Of a DNA stretch of 64,000 nucleotides, positions 8,839 through 17,489 are shown piece by piece. The stretch lies in assembly GCA_018266435.1 (NCBI GenBank), contig JAFEAL010000002.1:62001-126000 (forward strand). The letters are read 5' to 3'. Position 1 is the stretch's first letter, and every line of letters begins with the position of its first letter. The position numbers were made by a program, and so were the translations under genes. This DNA comes from Bacteroidota bacterium (GTDB lineage Bacteria; Bacteroidota; Bacteroidia; Cytophagales; Cyclobacteriaceae). A model generated the notes under the pieces. That model did not search any database and was not told the DNA's origin. It worked only from the letters and a program-made list of their open reading frames with translations.

Positions 8839-8984
8839 GTGTTTATGGCGGCTTGGGATTAGGAGCGCTTGGCTAATGACGTTAGGAATGCCAAGTGCGA
8901 CCGCACCGAAGTTGTCCACCGTGACGAATGTAATAAAGAAAACTAAACTACGATTTACTGCGCACCCCAAGCTAACATAAACAC
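8839..8984. repeat. Structured long inverted repeat, cassette- or MITE-like
   Basis: GTGTTTATG (8839-8847), 3 nt, GCTTGGG (8851-8857) pair with CCCAAGC (8966-8972), 3 nt, CATAAACAC (8976-8984). The two stems of 9 and 7 bp are thus split by a symmetric 3+3-nt internal loop. Inside, GCGCTTGGC (8865-8873) pairs with GCCAAGTGC (8890-8898) with one G-T pair. The folded shape, two short stems with an unpaired spacer beyond which lies a variable head, recalls integron attC sites, but the canonical GTTRRRY/RYYYAAC core boxes are not met. A palindromic MITE or REP-like element is the alternative. It begins 14 bp after the stop codon of the small minus-strand gene. Confidence 0.7.
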
Positions 8985-8987
8985 TTT

Positions 8988-9491
8988 GTTGGCAGCAGTT
9001 AATGTTCCCCGATTTTAAATTCGTGAACAAAGTCCCGTCCCATTTTCTTTTTTAAAAAGTTAACAATTAATAACGGGCTGAACATTAAAAGTCCTAATGC
9101 ATTAAAAATTATTCTCTCCACTGTCGGGAAAAATGTCGGATTTTTAAGAATTGTCCAGTTGATTATAAAAACAACTATGATTGGAAAAAATGTTAGCCAA
9201 AGATGTCCGAACCAAATTGGTTTAATCTTGTAATTTAATTCAGCCACACTCGCTGTCGAATTGTAAGTCCCCTCGATTATATGAGGTGTCGGCAGTAGAG
9301 AAGTGTTTTTTATAAGTTCAAAAGTCGTTGAGTCAAATTCCCCGAAGAATGGTTTTGAAGAATTGTTTATGGCCGTCACGTAAAACGGTGTCCCCATTAT
9401 TTTTGGATCACCCGTCACCGTTAGTTCTTTTAATCTAGATTCAATATTTTCAATTGTCAACTGAGTCTTCATACTTTAATTGCTGCCAAAC
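8988..9491. repeat. Imperfect terminal inverted repeats around a hypothetical gene
   Basis: GTTGGCAGCAGTTAAT at 8988-9003 and the complement of TTAATTGCTGCCAAAC at 9476-9491 match at about 13 of 15 positions, with one extra base. They bracket the 157-residue hypothetical gene almost exactly, overlapping its stop codon and sitting 3 bp upstream of its start. This may mark a mobile cassette boundary or be chance in a short window. Confidence 0.5.
8999..9472 (-). CDS. Hypothetical two-TM membrane protein, cassette-like
   Basis: A 157-residue protein that I do not recognise. The first ~85 residues are soluble and rich in Thr/Ser/Asn; two hydrophobic segments follow (about residues 88-106 and 122-139), then a basic tail ending GRDFVHEFKIGEH. 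There is no signal peptide, so the N-terminus is probably cytoplasmic with two membrane passes. It stands alone between convergent accD and the susD terminator, is noticeably AT-rich, and is bracketed by short inverted repeats with a structured palindrome directly downstream. That arrangement resembles a single gene cassette or other small mobile unit. Function unknown; it could be one of the small membrane proteins common in such accessory units. Confidence 0.75.
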   Translation of the reverse strand: MKTQLTIENIESRLKELTVTGDPKIMGTPFYVTAINNSSKPFFGEFDSTTFELIKNTSLLPTPHIIEGTYNSTASVAELNYKIKPIWFGHLWLTFFPIIVVFIINWTILKNPTFFPTVERIIFNALGLLMFSPLLIVNFLKKKMGRDFVHEFKIGEH

Positions 9492-9570
9492 CAGAGTATT
9501 TCTTGGAATATTTTTAATAGGTAGTTGCAATTTGCATTGTGATTTGGATTAAAATGTAAATGTTATGATA

Positions 9571-9600
9571 AAAAAAGGCTGCCATTAGGCAGCCTTTTTT
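9571..9600. terminator. Bidirectional intrinsic terminator after susD
   Basis: A 13-bp perfect stem (AAAAAAGGCTGCC with GGCAGCCTTTTTT) around the tetraloop ATTA. It lies 20 bp past the susD stop on the minus strand and has A/T tracts on both sides, so it can work in either direction. Confidence 0.92.
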
Positions 9601-9620
9601 TTCGTTAAGTTTAAGAAATA

Positions 9621-11129
9621 TTAATAAGCACTTGAAAATGCGGGCACTGGCTCAAAAAGACCATAACCAGATGCATTTACAAGAGCAGCACAATTAGGGT
9701 TAGTATTTTGTTCAATCTGCGAATACAGCCCTCTGCGCGGATAATCGGTTTTACCTGTTGGAAGTGGGATATTGATAAAGTTACCCGTTCTTCTCATGTC
9801 CGTCCAACCTTCAATTTGTCCAATCAAGGTTACATACCTTTCCTCTAAGATTTCTCTAAGTAATGCTTGATTTTGCGTATCCGTTCCATTATTGTCAATT
9901 CCTGCTGGGGCAAAATCTGCTGGTACATAAGGCTGATAATTATATGAATAGGCTGCAGCATATCCAGAATTAACGTGTGCCCCTGTTGCATAATAAGCAC
10001 GAAGGGTGTTAAGTGCATTCAACGCGCTGGTCGGATCAGGAGCTGCCTGTTTCATGTAGCTCTCAGCTAAGATCAACTGATTTTCCTGAAAGGTTACGAG
10101 CGGAAATGAAGTGGTGGCACCAAAAAAACCATTCAGGTTTGCTGGGTTTGCCCAATCAAAATCAACCAACACATTCGGTTCATAAGTACCGGCCTGAGGT
10201 GCAAAATTTAATCCACTACCTGGGTAGTAAATGTAATTAAGCCTTGCAGTCTCATCAGTTTTAGCATTATTTCTACTGCCTGGTTGAGAAGCATCCAAAA
10301 GTTTGGGGGCAAATGAATTCGCTGACATATACCCGCTTCTGTCATACGTTGTGAATGAATAATAAAGGTTAAAGGTCTGCAAATAAGCATTCCCGTGAGT
10401 AGCCATCAGGTTGCCTGATACTGAGGCTATTCCTAACCCAGCTTGGGTAATTGCATTGGCATAATCACGAACATGCAAATAAAGCCTGGCCTTTACCGTA
10501 TGAGCAACGGCAGTCCATGCTGATTTACTTCCCCCGAGCATAAAATCACCGGGAGCACTGCCCGTAGAGGCCAAATTAGCGATAGCTGAATCCAATAATG
10601 CTTGCGCAGAAGCATAGACAGTGGCTTGGTTATCAAACTTAGGAGTACTTACTGCGGGGTACCTCGTTATTTGAGAATACGGAACATCCCCCCACATATC
10701 AGCAGCTAAACCAATACTCATTGCCTCCATTACCTGCGCAATTCCTACTGATACAAAATTATTAGAAGGAGCGGCATTTTGTTTAAGCAATTGGGTGTTT
10801 TTAAACAAACTGGTGTAGATGGATACCCATTCAACATCATAATCTTGGCCTGAGGTAACGTAGTTAGACAAGCCAAGGTACTGCCTGTCTTCTCCACTGA
10901 AATATCCGGACCACATACCTGCTTGCCTTGCCTGATCTCCTTCAAAAATTCCTATCAGAACAACTTGCGCTCCAGACATGTACTTGCTCGGATCGATTAC
11001 GCTAGGATTCGTAAGATTTACCGGATCAGTTGATAATCCGTTGGTTAGGTTAGTGCAATTGCTATTCAGCAAAAAGACTCCGGTTGCCAAAAGGATTGCC
11101 AGTGTGCCTTTATTAATTATATTTTTCAT
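9621..11129 (-). CDS. SusD/RagB-family outer-membrane lipoprotein
   Basis: A 502-residue surface lipoprotein forming the lid of a SusCD nutrient importer. The signal peptide leads to Cys25 in LLNSNCTN; the lipobox is not a strong match, but a Cys at that position followed by TNL is usual in SusD proteins. The region from DPSKYMSGAQ to MWSGYFSGEDRQY resembles the SusD-like group without an exact known ligand, with helical TPR-like repeats after it. Its ATG lies 19 bp downstream of the susC stop, so it is the second gene of a susC-susD operon that ends at a strong terminator. No glycoside hydrolase or peptidase is adjacent, so the ligand cannot be inferred. Confidence 0.93.
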   Translation of the reverse strand: MKNIINKGTLAILLATGVFLLNSNCTNLTNGLSTDPVNLTNPSVIDPSKYMSGAQVVLIGIFEGDQARQAGMWSGYFSGEDRQYLGLSNYVTSGQDYDVEWVSIYTSLFKNTQLLKQNAAPSNNFVSVGIAQVMEAMSIGLAADMWGDVPYSQITRYPAVSTPKFDNQATVYASAQALLDSAIANLASTGSAPGDFMLGGSKSAWTAVAHTVKARLYLHVRDYANAITQAGLGIASVSGNLMATHGNAYLQTFNLYYSFTTYDRSGYMSANSFAPKLLDASQPGSRNNAKTDETARLNYIYYPGSGLNFAPQAGTYEPNVLVDFDWANPANLNGFFGATTSFPLVTFQENQLILAESYMKQAAPDPTSALNALNTLRAYYATGAHVNSGYAAAYSYNYQPYVPADFAPAGIDNNGTDTQNQALLREILEERYVTLIGQIEGWTDMRRTGNFINIPLPTGKTDYPRRGLYSQIEQNTNPNCAALVNASGYGLFEPVPAFSSAY

Positions 11130-11148
11130 AGTATTTCAATCGTTAAAC

Positions 11149-14100
11149 TTAGTAAGTAATTGTTAACTTAAATAAGAAGGATCGCGTGTTGGGATTCTGG
11201 AAATAATCAATACCTCGACCATTAGAAGATCCCGTCAGGTTCGTATCAGGGTCAATCCCTTTATAGGGCGTCCACAAAAATAAATTTCTTCCTGTTAACC
11301 CAAATGTAACGGATTTAAGTTTTGTAGAATTTCTAAACCCGGCAGAATTAAGTGAATAGGAAAGCGTAAGTTCACGCAGCCTAGTCCAAGATGCATCCTG
11401 AACAAATGGAGCATTGACATTAAAGCCACTTCCTACTGTAGTGTAAAAAGCTTGGTCTGCTATTACTTTACCCCCACCATAGTTCTCAACAGTGCCCCTG
11501 AAGGTGTATGTTCCATCTGAATTAACAGTTGCCCGGTTTGATCCGCCTGCTACTAAAGCAGCAAGTGTGGTGCCATCATGAGTCATTAAAGTGGAGGCAT
11601 CAGTTGCGCTTATTGTTGTTGTGCTCGCGCTATACTTTGATGTTCCAAAATTGACCAACGCTCCCTGAGTACCATTCCACATCTGCCCGCCTACTTGTGC
11701 ATCCATTAATACATAGAGGCTCAAATTTTTATAAGTAAACGTATTGCCTAGACTTATTTTGTAATTGGGTTGGGTAATACCAATGGCACCGGTAGAGCCT
11801 GATACTTGAGGGAATTTGTTAGCATCAAGGCTATATGAACCGTTGGGGTTAGTAGCCCAATAAGTTCCCCAGAGGGTACCTAATGGCATACCTTTGGTGG
11901 CTACTGAGGCCCCATCGGTAAAGCCGGCTAAGAACACGTATTGCGCACCCGCTAAATCAACCACATTATTTCGGTTAGCAAACCAAATTAAATTTGATTT
12001 CCAGGAGAATTTTTGTGTTTTAACCCAGTTAACCCCTAAGTTAAGTTCAAGACCCTTGTTGTCAATTACTCCCGCATTGCCAACAGTCGTGCTAAACCCA
12101 CTGGAAGGAGCCACCTGAACAGGAAGAATAGCATCAGTGGTTCTGTTATAATATGCTGTTGCCGACAATGTGATCCGGTTATTCCAAAACGCTAAATCAA
12201 ATCCTCCTTCAATTTCTTTTTTCCTCTCCGGACGAATCTTTTGATTTCCAGACTGAGTTGAAATAGCATATCCTCCTACGCCATAGCTTGCTGCAGTAAG
12301 AGTACCGCCATAGGCCTCAGTAAAGGTTTGGGGACCAAATTGGGTCAGGTTAAGATACGGGCCGGGTTGCTTTCCAACCACCCCTGCTGATGCCCGCAAC
12401 TTACCAAAACTAAAAAATTCACTGGTACCTGTCATTTTAGAAAATTGCCAAGCTGCCGTTGCTGAAGGGTAGAAAAATAAACTTTTTGCCTGAGGGCCAA
12501 AAGTAGAAGCCGATTCAGCCCGGCCGGTTAATGTAACAAATACCTGATCAGCAAACTCACCATTAATCTCAGTAAAACCTGCGGTTGTTCGTTGTGTTGC
12601 TGCAGTATTAAATGCCGTGCGGTTAGATGGTGGCGAGTTTAGCAAGTTGGGGGGGGCATTCGGTATAATAAAATTAGTAGCCGTTGCTCCTACGTTATTA
12701 AACTGTAAATTATTGTAGTTGAATCCTAACAATATTGACCCCCTGAAAAAGTCTGAGAACTTCTTTTTGGCATTGGCATATAAGTTAGTATTAAACTGAG
12801 AGTTTTGAAGGTACTGTTCAGTGTATGAACCTGTGAGATACCCCTGAGACTGTGGGTTTCCATAATCTGTTCTTCTGTCAACGTAGGTATCAAGACCGGT
12901 ATTGCCTTTAAGGGAAAGCCAATCTGTTACGTCATAGTTCATTTCTACATTGCCAATAAAACGATTAACAACCGACAAACTTGTGTTTTTATTAATTGTC
13001 CAGAAAGGGTTATCATAACCCGGATTTGCATTTGCTCCAATGGGGTTGCGGTATGTAATCTGCTTGCCCAAAGTAGCTAATCCGGCCGCATTGTATGCCG
13101 TACCGATATAATTAGTATTATCAAAATCAGGGGAGGTTCTGAGCATCCCCAGCAAAATACCTGATGTATTACTTCCCTGCTGTGCACGATTTGAACGGAT
13201 ATTATTGAATTGGGCGCCTACCCGCACATTCAATTTAGGGGTTAACTGGCTGACCAAGTTCAATTTTGCTACATTTTTATCGTAATCGCTGCGTACTTTT
13301 ACTATACCCTGTTGCTGAAGATTTTCATAACTGAGGTAAACTTGTGTTCGGTCATTTCCTGACTGCAAAGCGATGTTGTGGTCAATAAAATGACCTGTTT
13401 GAAAAACATCTTTTGTATGATCGTAAGTATTTTTAGAATTCTTTCCTCCATGTGGATTGGCTGAATTGCCTGCGGCTATGGCATATCTTTTTGATCCATC
13501 AGGAAACTGTACGTAAGCAGTTCCTGCTTGGGCATCGGCACCTCCGGAACGGGCTGAAATTAAATCACCATAACTTGAACTTGTACCTGTACTAAATCTT
13601 CCATTAGAACCCTGGCCAAAGGATCTTTGCAGGTCAGGCATTTTATTAACTTCATCAAAAGAAACTGTACCTGAGTAGGTTACACTGATTTTACCTTGGC
13701 TGTTTTGTGCTCTTTTTGTAGTGATTACAATCACTCCATTAGCGGCACGGCTTCCCCACAAGGCGGCTGCCGCGGCACTCTTAAGTATCTCTACGTTGGC
13801 AATATCAGCCGGATTGAGGTCATTCAATCTTGATTGTTGCTGAGTTCCTCCAGTGTTATTGGCTCCATTATCAGCGCCAAATGTATCGTTGTTGATCGGC
13901 ATACCGTCAACTACAATAAGAGGTTGAAGGTTTCCGGTAACGGTGCTTTGTCCCCTTAATTGGATGTATGACCCAGAACCCGGGTCGCCTCCATTTCTGG
14001 TAATGGTTAACCCTTCAGCTTTGCCGGCTAAACCATTGATCATCGTTGCTTCACCAGACTGAACTACAGAACTGCCGCCTATGACAGGTGAGGCTATCCC

Positions 14101-14451
14101 TAATTTATCTTTAGAGCGTGTCTCACCAATAGCATTCACAACTACTTCTTGAAGTTGTTTTATGTCACTTTTCATTTGGACATCAACCACTGACCTGGCT
14201 CCTACTGACTCCTCTTGAGAGGCCATTCCAATGAAAGAGAAAACCAATACAGCATCTGACCCCGAGACTGAGATTTTATATCCCCCGTCTGAATCAGTTA
14301 CCGTACCATTTGTAGTTCCTTTAATAACTACATTCACACCAGGTAAAGATGACCCATCATCTGCAGTAACCTTACCCGTCACCATCCGGTCTTGCGCCCA
14401 TACATTGATCGCAAAACCGAATGAGAAGCACATTAGTAAAATCTTCTTCAT
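11149..14451 (-). CDS. SusC/RagA-family TonB-linked outer-membrane protein
   Basis: A 1100-residue TonB-dependent transporter. Order: signal peptide ending INVWAQD; carboxypeptidase-regulatory-like (CarboxypepD_reg) domain at about 24-100 with VTGKVTADDGSSLPGVNVVIKG; a short linker; plug domain with the SusC signature PLIVVDGMPINND and EILKSAAAAALWGSRAANGVIVITTK; and a 22-strand barrel ending in SFLFKLTITY. It forms the pore over which the downstream SusD folds, taking up oligosaccharides, peptides or other large nutrients with energy from TonB. It is the first gene of a two-gene operon preceded by a 349-bp non-coding region. No sigma/anti-sigma pair is next to it. Confidence 0.96.
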   Translation of the reverse strand: MKKILLMCFSFGFAINVWAQDRMVTGKVTADDGSSLPGVNVVIKGTTNGTVTDSDGGYKISVSGSDAVLVFSFIGMASQEESVGARSVVDVQMKSDIKQLQEVVVNAIGETRSKDKLGIASPVIGGSSVVQSGEATMINGLAGKAEGLTITRNGGDPGSGSYIQLRGQSTVTGNLQPLIVVDGMPINNDTFGADNGANNTGGTQQQSRLNDLNPADIANVEILKSAAAAALWGSRAANGVIVITTKRAQNSQGKISVTYSGTVSFDEVNKMPDLQRSFGQGSNGRFSTGTSSSYGDLISARSGGADAQAGTAYVQFPDGSKRYAIAAGNSANPHGGKNSKNTYDHTKDVFQTGHFIDHNIALQSGNDRTQVYLSYENLQQQGIVKVRSDYDKNVAKLNLVSQLTPKLNVRVGAQFNNIRSNRAQQGSNTSGILLGMLRTSPDFDNTNYIGTAYNAAGLATLGKQITYRNPIGANANPGYDNPFWTINKNTSLSVVNRFIGNVEMNYDVTDWLSLKGNTGLDTYVDRRTDYGNPQSQGYLTGSYTEQYLQNSQFNTNLYANAKKKFSDFFRGSILLGFNYNNLQFNNVGATATNFIIPNAPPNLLNSPPSNRTAFNTAATQRTTAGFTEINGEFADQVFVTLTGRAESASTFGPQAKSLFFYPSATAAWQFSKMTGTSEFFSFGKLRASAGVVGKQPGPYLNLTQFGPQTFTEAYGGTLTAASYGVGGYAISTQSGNQKIRPERKKEIEGGFDLAFWNNRITLSATAYYNRTTDAILPVQVAPSSGFSTTVGNAGVIDNKGLELNLGVNWVKTQKFSWKSNLIWFANRNNVVDLAGAQYVFLAGFTDGASVATKGMPLGTLWGTYWATNPNGSYSLDANKFPQVSGSTGAIGITQPNYKISLGNTFTYKNLSLYVLMDAQVGGQMWNGTQGALVNFGTSKYSASTTTISATDASTLMTHDGTTLAALVAGGSNRATVNSDGTYTFRGTVENYGGGKVIADQAFYTTVGSGFNVNAPFVQDASWTRLRELTLSYSLNSAGFRNSTKLKSVTFGLTGRNLFLWTPYKGIDPDTNLTGSSNGRGIDYFQNPNTRSFLFKLTITY

Positions 14452-14800
14452 ATGTTTAAGTTTTGGTTAAAAAATTAAGAAGCTAAAAGTAGGGCTTATG
14501 TTTTTAATTGTAAAACATTTATGTGAATTTTTACGAACGAACGTTCTGCACCCAAATCCAATCATCGTAATAAATTTGTGTAAATAGCTGGTTTACAGAC
14601 AGAAATCGATTGAAATTCTAAAATTCCAGGTAGTGAATACTTTTTCTGATTTCTGAGATTTCAGTGTAGTAAGATATCTCAATTTATAATAAAAAAACAT
14701 GTAAGTGTACTGTACGGTAGGCATTGTTTTGCCTCTGAAATAGCACAGTTATTAGTGGCCTGTAAAAATTGATTTGGCCAGGCTTTATTCTGGCTTTGCT
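14452..14800. other. Non-coding region upstream of susC (349 bp)
   Basis: This gap separates the PBP4-type gene end from the susC start; both genes are on the minus strand, so it should hold the susC promoter. On the minus strand a TACTTTTA motif lies about 35 bp before the susC ATG and is close to TAnnTTTG but not exact. A short palindrome GAACGTTC (14539-14546) is preceded by an ACGAACGA repeat. No gene, terminator or strong repeat was seen in the rest. Confidence 0.5.
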
Positions 14801-16081
14801 TTAGTACCGATCTCGCATCTTTTCTAAAATGACTTGCATCTGTTTTCGCACGGCATTGCCCGGTACTATGAAGTTATTGTGCATCAGGCTGAACACAAGC
14901 ACCCTTTTTTTCTTAGTAATCAAAAACCCGCTGACGCAATGGTTGTTCGACAGCGAACCTGTTTTGCCGTAGAGGTAAGGTACTTCAGCTTTGTACCCGT
15001 TTTTCAACGTGCCTCTTTTCCCGCCCACGGGCAACAACTGAAACAGTCTCTCCTGTGGAACAACCGTCATTAATTTTTTCCAAAGTGCAACGATTGACCG
15101 GGGAGTAAATAAGTTAAAACGCGATAGGCCCGAACCGTCTACCCATTGCAGCTGATCAGGTAAATCAGTCAAAAAATTTTTGACCGCATAGCGAATGGCA
15201 ATCTCGGGGTTTAAGGTATCGCTGAGAGTCAAGGCACATTGCAGTAGTAATTGTTCGGCAATGAAGTTATCGCTCTCTACCATCATCACTTTATAAACTG
15301 AATCAACCGGTACGCTTTTCAGTACGTTATATTTTCCCGCAGGGAAAAAATCTATTTCTTCTACGCTTCGGTGCAGGGTATCACTAAGTAAATCGGCTGT
15401 TAAGTCTCTGCTGCTTCGAAAGGGAATTGACCATAAATTATTTTTCTTTTTCGAATCATAGTGGATGAGTTGATTTGAATCAACACTGCGTATGATTTCT
15501 TCCTTGTCGTGACTTTCGCTGCTAAGTTGAAAATCAGAAGCAAACCGTTTGGGTTGAAAATCAAAAACGTTACCGGGCTTCTTTTTTATCGAAATCAAAT
15601 TTCCATAAACCGGTAAAGAAGAACGTTCGGCCGAGTAATCATCGTTGTAATCGTCCCACGCCCAACCTGGGCCCAGTGGCTCAGTATCAAAATTGGAGGC
15701 ATTGAAAAAAAGTTTGCCGGGAAAGTTTTTCAAAAAATAATAGGCCCGATTATTATTAAAAGCAGCTGAATATAAAAATGAAGGATCGCCCATTCCCTGA
15801 AAAAACAACGAGTCATTTCGTTGAGTGTATTTCAATGCCGAAACTGAATCGCCCAGCAGGCGCGCTGATGTATAAAGTGTAACGATCTTGGTATTGGAGG
15901 CGGGGATAAAATACTTGGCTCCGTTGATATTGATCAACGGTTTGTCTGAATGAAGGAGGGTCACATAAAATCCGATGTGATCGTGAAGAGATTCTTCTGA
16001 TTTCAAGACTTGCTTTTTGATTTGAAGAGCCGGAGAGCAGCCCGACACAATCAACAAACCGACAACAATGAGCCGTATCAT
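14801..16081 (-). CDS. dacB: D-alanyl-D-alanine carboxypeptidase/endopeptidase, PBP4 (S13) family, lipoprotein
   Basis: A 426-residue penicillin-binding protein of class C. It has a lipobox LIVSGC (Cys15) and the three active-site motifs in order: SxxK as S62-N-T-K65 in PASNTK, SxN as SDN in VESDNFIAEQ, and KTG in YGKTGSLSN. These enzymes trim or cleave cross-links of peptidoglycan in the periplasm; the lipobox suggests membrane anchoring. The start ATG overlaps the TGA of the DinB-family gene (ATGA), so they are co-transcribed. Length is somewhat below that of E. coli PBP4 (477), consistent with a reduced insertion domain. Naming as dacB is by family only. Confidence 0.9.
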   Translation of the reverse strand: MIRLIVVGLLIVSGCSPALQIKKQVLKSEESLHDHIGFYVTLLHSDKPLININGAKYFIPASNTKIVTLYTSARLLGDSVSALKYTQRNDSLFFQGMGDPSFLYSAAFNNNRAYYFLKNFPGKLFFNASNFDTEPLGPGWAWDDYNDDYSAERSSLPVYGNLISIKKKPGNVFDFQPKRFASDFQLSSESHDKEEIIRSVDSNQLIHYDSKKKNNLWSIPFRSSRDLTADLLSDTLHRSVEEIDFFPAGKYNVLKSVPVDSVYKVMMVESDNFIAEQLLLQCALTLSDTLNPEIAIRYAVKNFLTDLPDQLQWVDGSGLSRFNLFTPRSIVALWKKLMTVVPQERLFQLLPVGGKRGTLKNGYKAEVPYLYGKTGSLSNNHCVSGFLITKKKRVLVFSLMHNNFIVPGNAVRKQMQVILEKMRDRY

Positions 16082-16593
16082 TTTGCGATCAGGTAACGCT
16101 CTTGCAAAATTTTGCGGTGGTGTGTTTCATGGCCGGGTATGACAAAGCCCAATGTTACTACTGAAATTTCTTTTCCGCTGGCCGTTCCTTTTCGCGAGAG
16201 CATCTCCGGAGTAAAACTTTCGAATAAGTCGATGGTGCTGGCGCGCAGGTGTGCCATTTCGCTTGCAATTTTTTGCAACGACCGACCCGAGGCATTGGCC
16301 TGAGGGGCATAGTCGTTTTCTTCAAAACCGGATAAAGCAGTTTTATCATTGCGGGCGAACCGCAAGGCACGGTAGGCAAAAATCCATTCGGCATCCATGA
16401 TGTGGCAAAGCACTTCACGGATGGTCCACTTGCCAGGAGCATACGCCCAATCGGTTTTTGCTGCCGGAATGCTGTGCACCAGTTCTTGCATGCGGTGCCC
16501 GGAGATGCGCAAAGCCTGGAGCAAATCGGGCTCATCAATATGTTTTACATAGTTCTTATAGGCGGCCGGTACGGAGTCGAGGTTGAGCAACAT
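16078..16593 (-). CDS. DinB/DfsB-family metal-binding four-helix protein
   Basis: A 171-residue member of the DinB/YfiT superfamily: four-helix bundles with a three-histidine metal site. The likely ligands are the His in VLCHIMDAEWIF and the histidines in PGHETHHRKIL near the C-terminus. WAYAPGKWTIREVLCHI is a family hallmark. Related proteins include thiol-dependent hydrolases and transferases, but most members have no assigned reaction. It overlaps the PBP4-type gene by 4 bp and follows the purine nucleoside phosphorylase gene by 28 bp, so it sits in the middle of a minus-strand operon whose genes do not share an obvious pathway. Confidence 0.87.
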   Translation of the reverse strand: MLLNLDSVPAAYKNYVKHIDEPDLLQALRISGHRMQELVHSIPAAKTDWAYAPGKWTIREVLCHIMDAEWIFAYRALRFARNDKTALSGFEENDYAPQANASGRSLQKIASEMAHLRASTIDLFESFTPEMLSRKGTASGKEISVVTLGFVIPGHETHHRKILQERYLIAK

Positions 16594-16621
16594 AATGTTA
16601 AGGGTAAAGTGAATGAAGAGA

Positions 16622-17437
16622 TTATAGTTTTCCGATTAATTCTATGTACAGCTCAGTAAGTTTACCTTCGGCTTTATTAGCTGTGGCAATAATTTGTGGA
16701 AGATCAACCGGTTTCAGGTTGTCGGGGTCACACTCATCTGTCAGCACTGAAATAGCACAACAAGGCAAGCCCATGTGGTTTGCTACCAATACTTCGGGCA
16801 CGGTACTCATGCCTACGGCATCTGCACCGATTTGCCGCAGATACCGGTATTCTGCACGCGTCTCCAGGTTAGGCCCCTGCACTGCCACATACACCCCTTT
16901 GTTCAATTTTATTTTTTTCTTTTTGGCGATAGCTGTTAAATGATCACTCAGTTTTTTTGAATACGGGCGGCTCATGTCAGGAAACCGCGGGCCGAGTATT
17001 TCAAAATTCTCTCCGCGCAACGGGTTGTCGGGCTGCAAGTTGATATGGTCATCAATCAGCATCAACTCTCCTTTTTTCCATTTGGAATTTAAGCAGCCGG
17101 CTGCATTGGAGATGAGCAGGTAGTCTATACCCAGAAACTTCATCATGCGCACGGGCAGCGTAATCCGCTGCAAGTCATACCCTTCGTAGTAGTGAAAGCG
17201 TCCTTGCATGGCCAGCACACGCTTGCCTTTCATTTCGCCATAGATCAATTTGCCTTTGTGTGATTCTACGGTGGAGATGGGAAAATGCGGGATGGAGTTG
17301 TAATTGATAACGAGTGGATTTTTTATTTCTTTCACAAACTTGTTTCCCAGGCCTGTACCGAGAATGACACCCACTTCCGGCTGAGTGATGCCGTGTTTTT
17401 GAATGAAGCTAACGGCTTCGTTGATTTGATTGAGCAT
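16622..17437 (-). CDS. punA: Purine-nucleoside phosphorylase (trimeric, PNP I type)
   Basis: A 271-residue enzyme that splits inosine or guanosine with phosphate into the base and ribose 1-phosphate. It shows the phosphate loop VILGTGLG (residues 24-31), the HFPISTVESHKGKL segment, the MQGRFHYYEGYDL motif, SNAAGCLN and the C-terminal LTDECDPDNL that carries the 6-oxopurine-selecting Asn region. The glycine-rich loop and length fit the homotrimeric eukaryote-like PNP rather than the hexameric DeoD type. It is cytoplasmic and works in purine salvage. Downstream are the DinB and PBP4 genes; upstream, across 52 bp, is the FAD oxidase. Confidence 0.95.
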   Translation of the reverse strand: MLNQINEAVSFIQKHGITQPEVGVILGTGLGNKFVKEIKNPLVINYNSIPHFPISTVESHKGKLIYGEMKGKRVLAMQGRFHYYEGYDLQRITLPVRMMKFLGIDYLLISNAAGCLNSKWKKGELMLIDDHINLQPDNPLRGENFEILGPRFPDMSRPYSKKLSDHLTAIAKKKKIKLNKGVYVAVQGPNLETRAEYRYLRQIGADAVGMSTVPEVLVANHMGLPCCAISVLTDECDPDNLKPVDLPQIIATANKAEGKLTELYIELIGKL

Positions 17438-17489
17438 AGTGTAAAAATCTAAAGTTGAATAAAATAGAAGGGAAATTCAACTCCTTCAT

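Noticed and set aside
8803-9030. 75-codon minus-strand reading frame across the structured repeat
   Set aside because: It runs through the inverted-repeat element and overlaps the end of the 157-residue gene; the composition and lack of a family pattern indicate a chance frame.
9476-9491. IS-type terminal repeat of an insertion sequence
   Set aside because: No transposase gene lies between the repeats; only a small membrane-protein gene is present, so a full insertion sequence is ruled out.
14539-14546. GAACGTTC palindrome upstream of susC
   Set aside because: An 8-bp palindrome is expected by chance at this frequency and no partner copy or regulator was seen.
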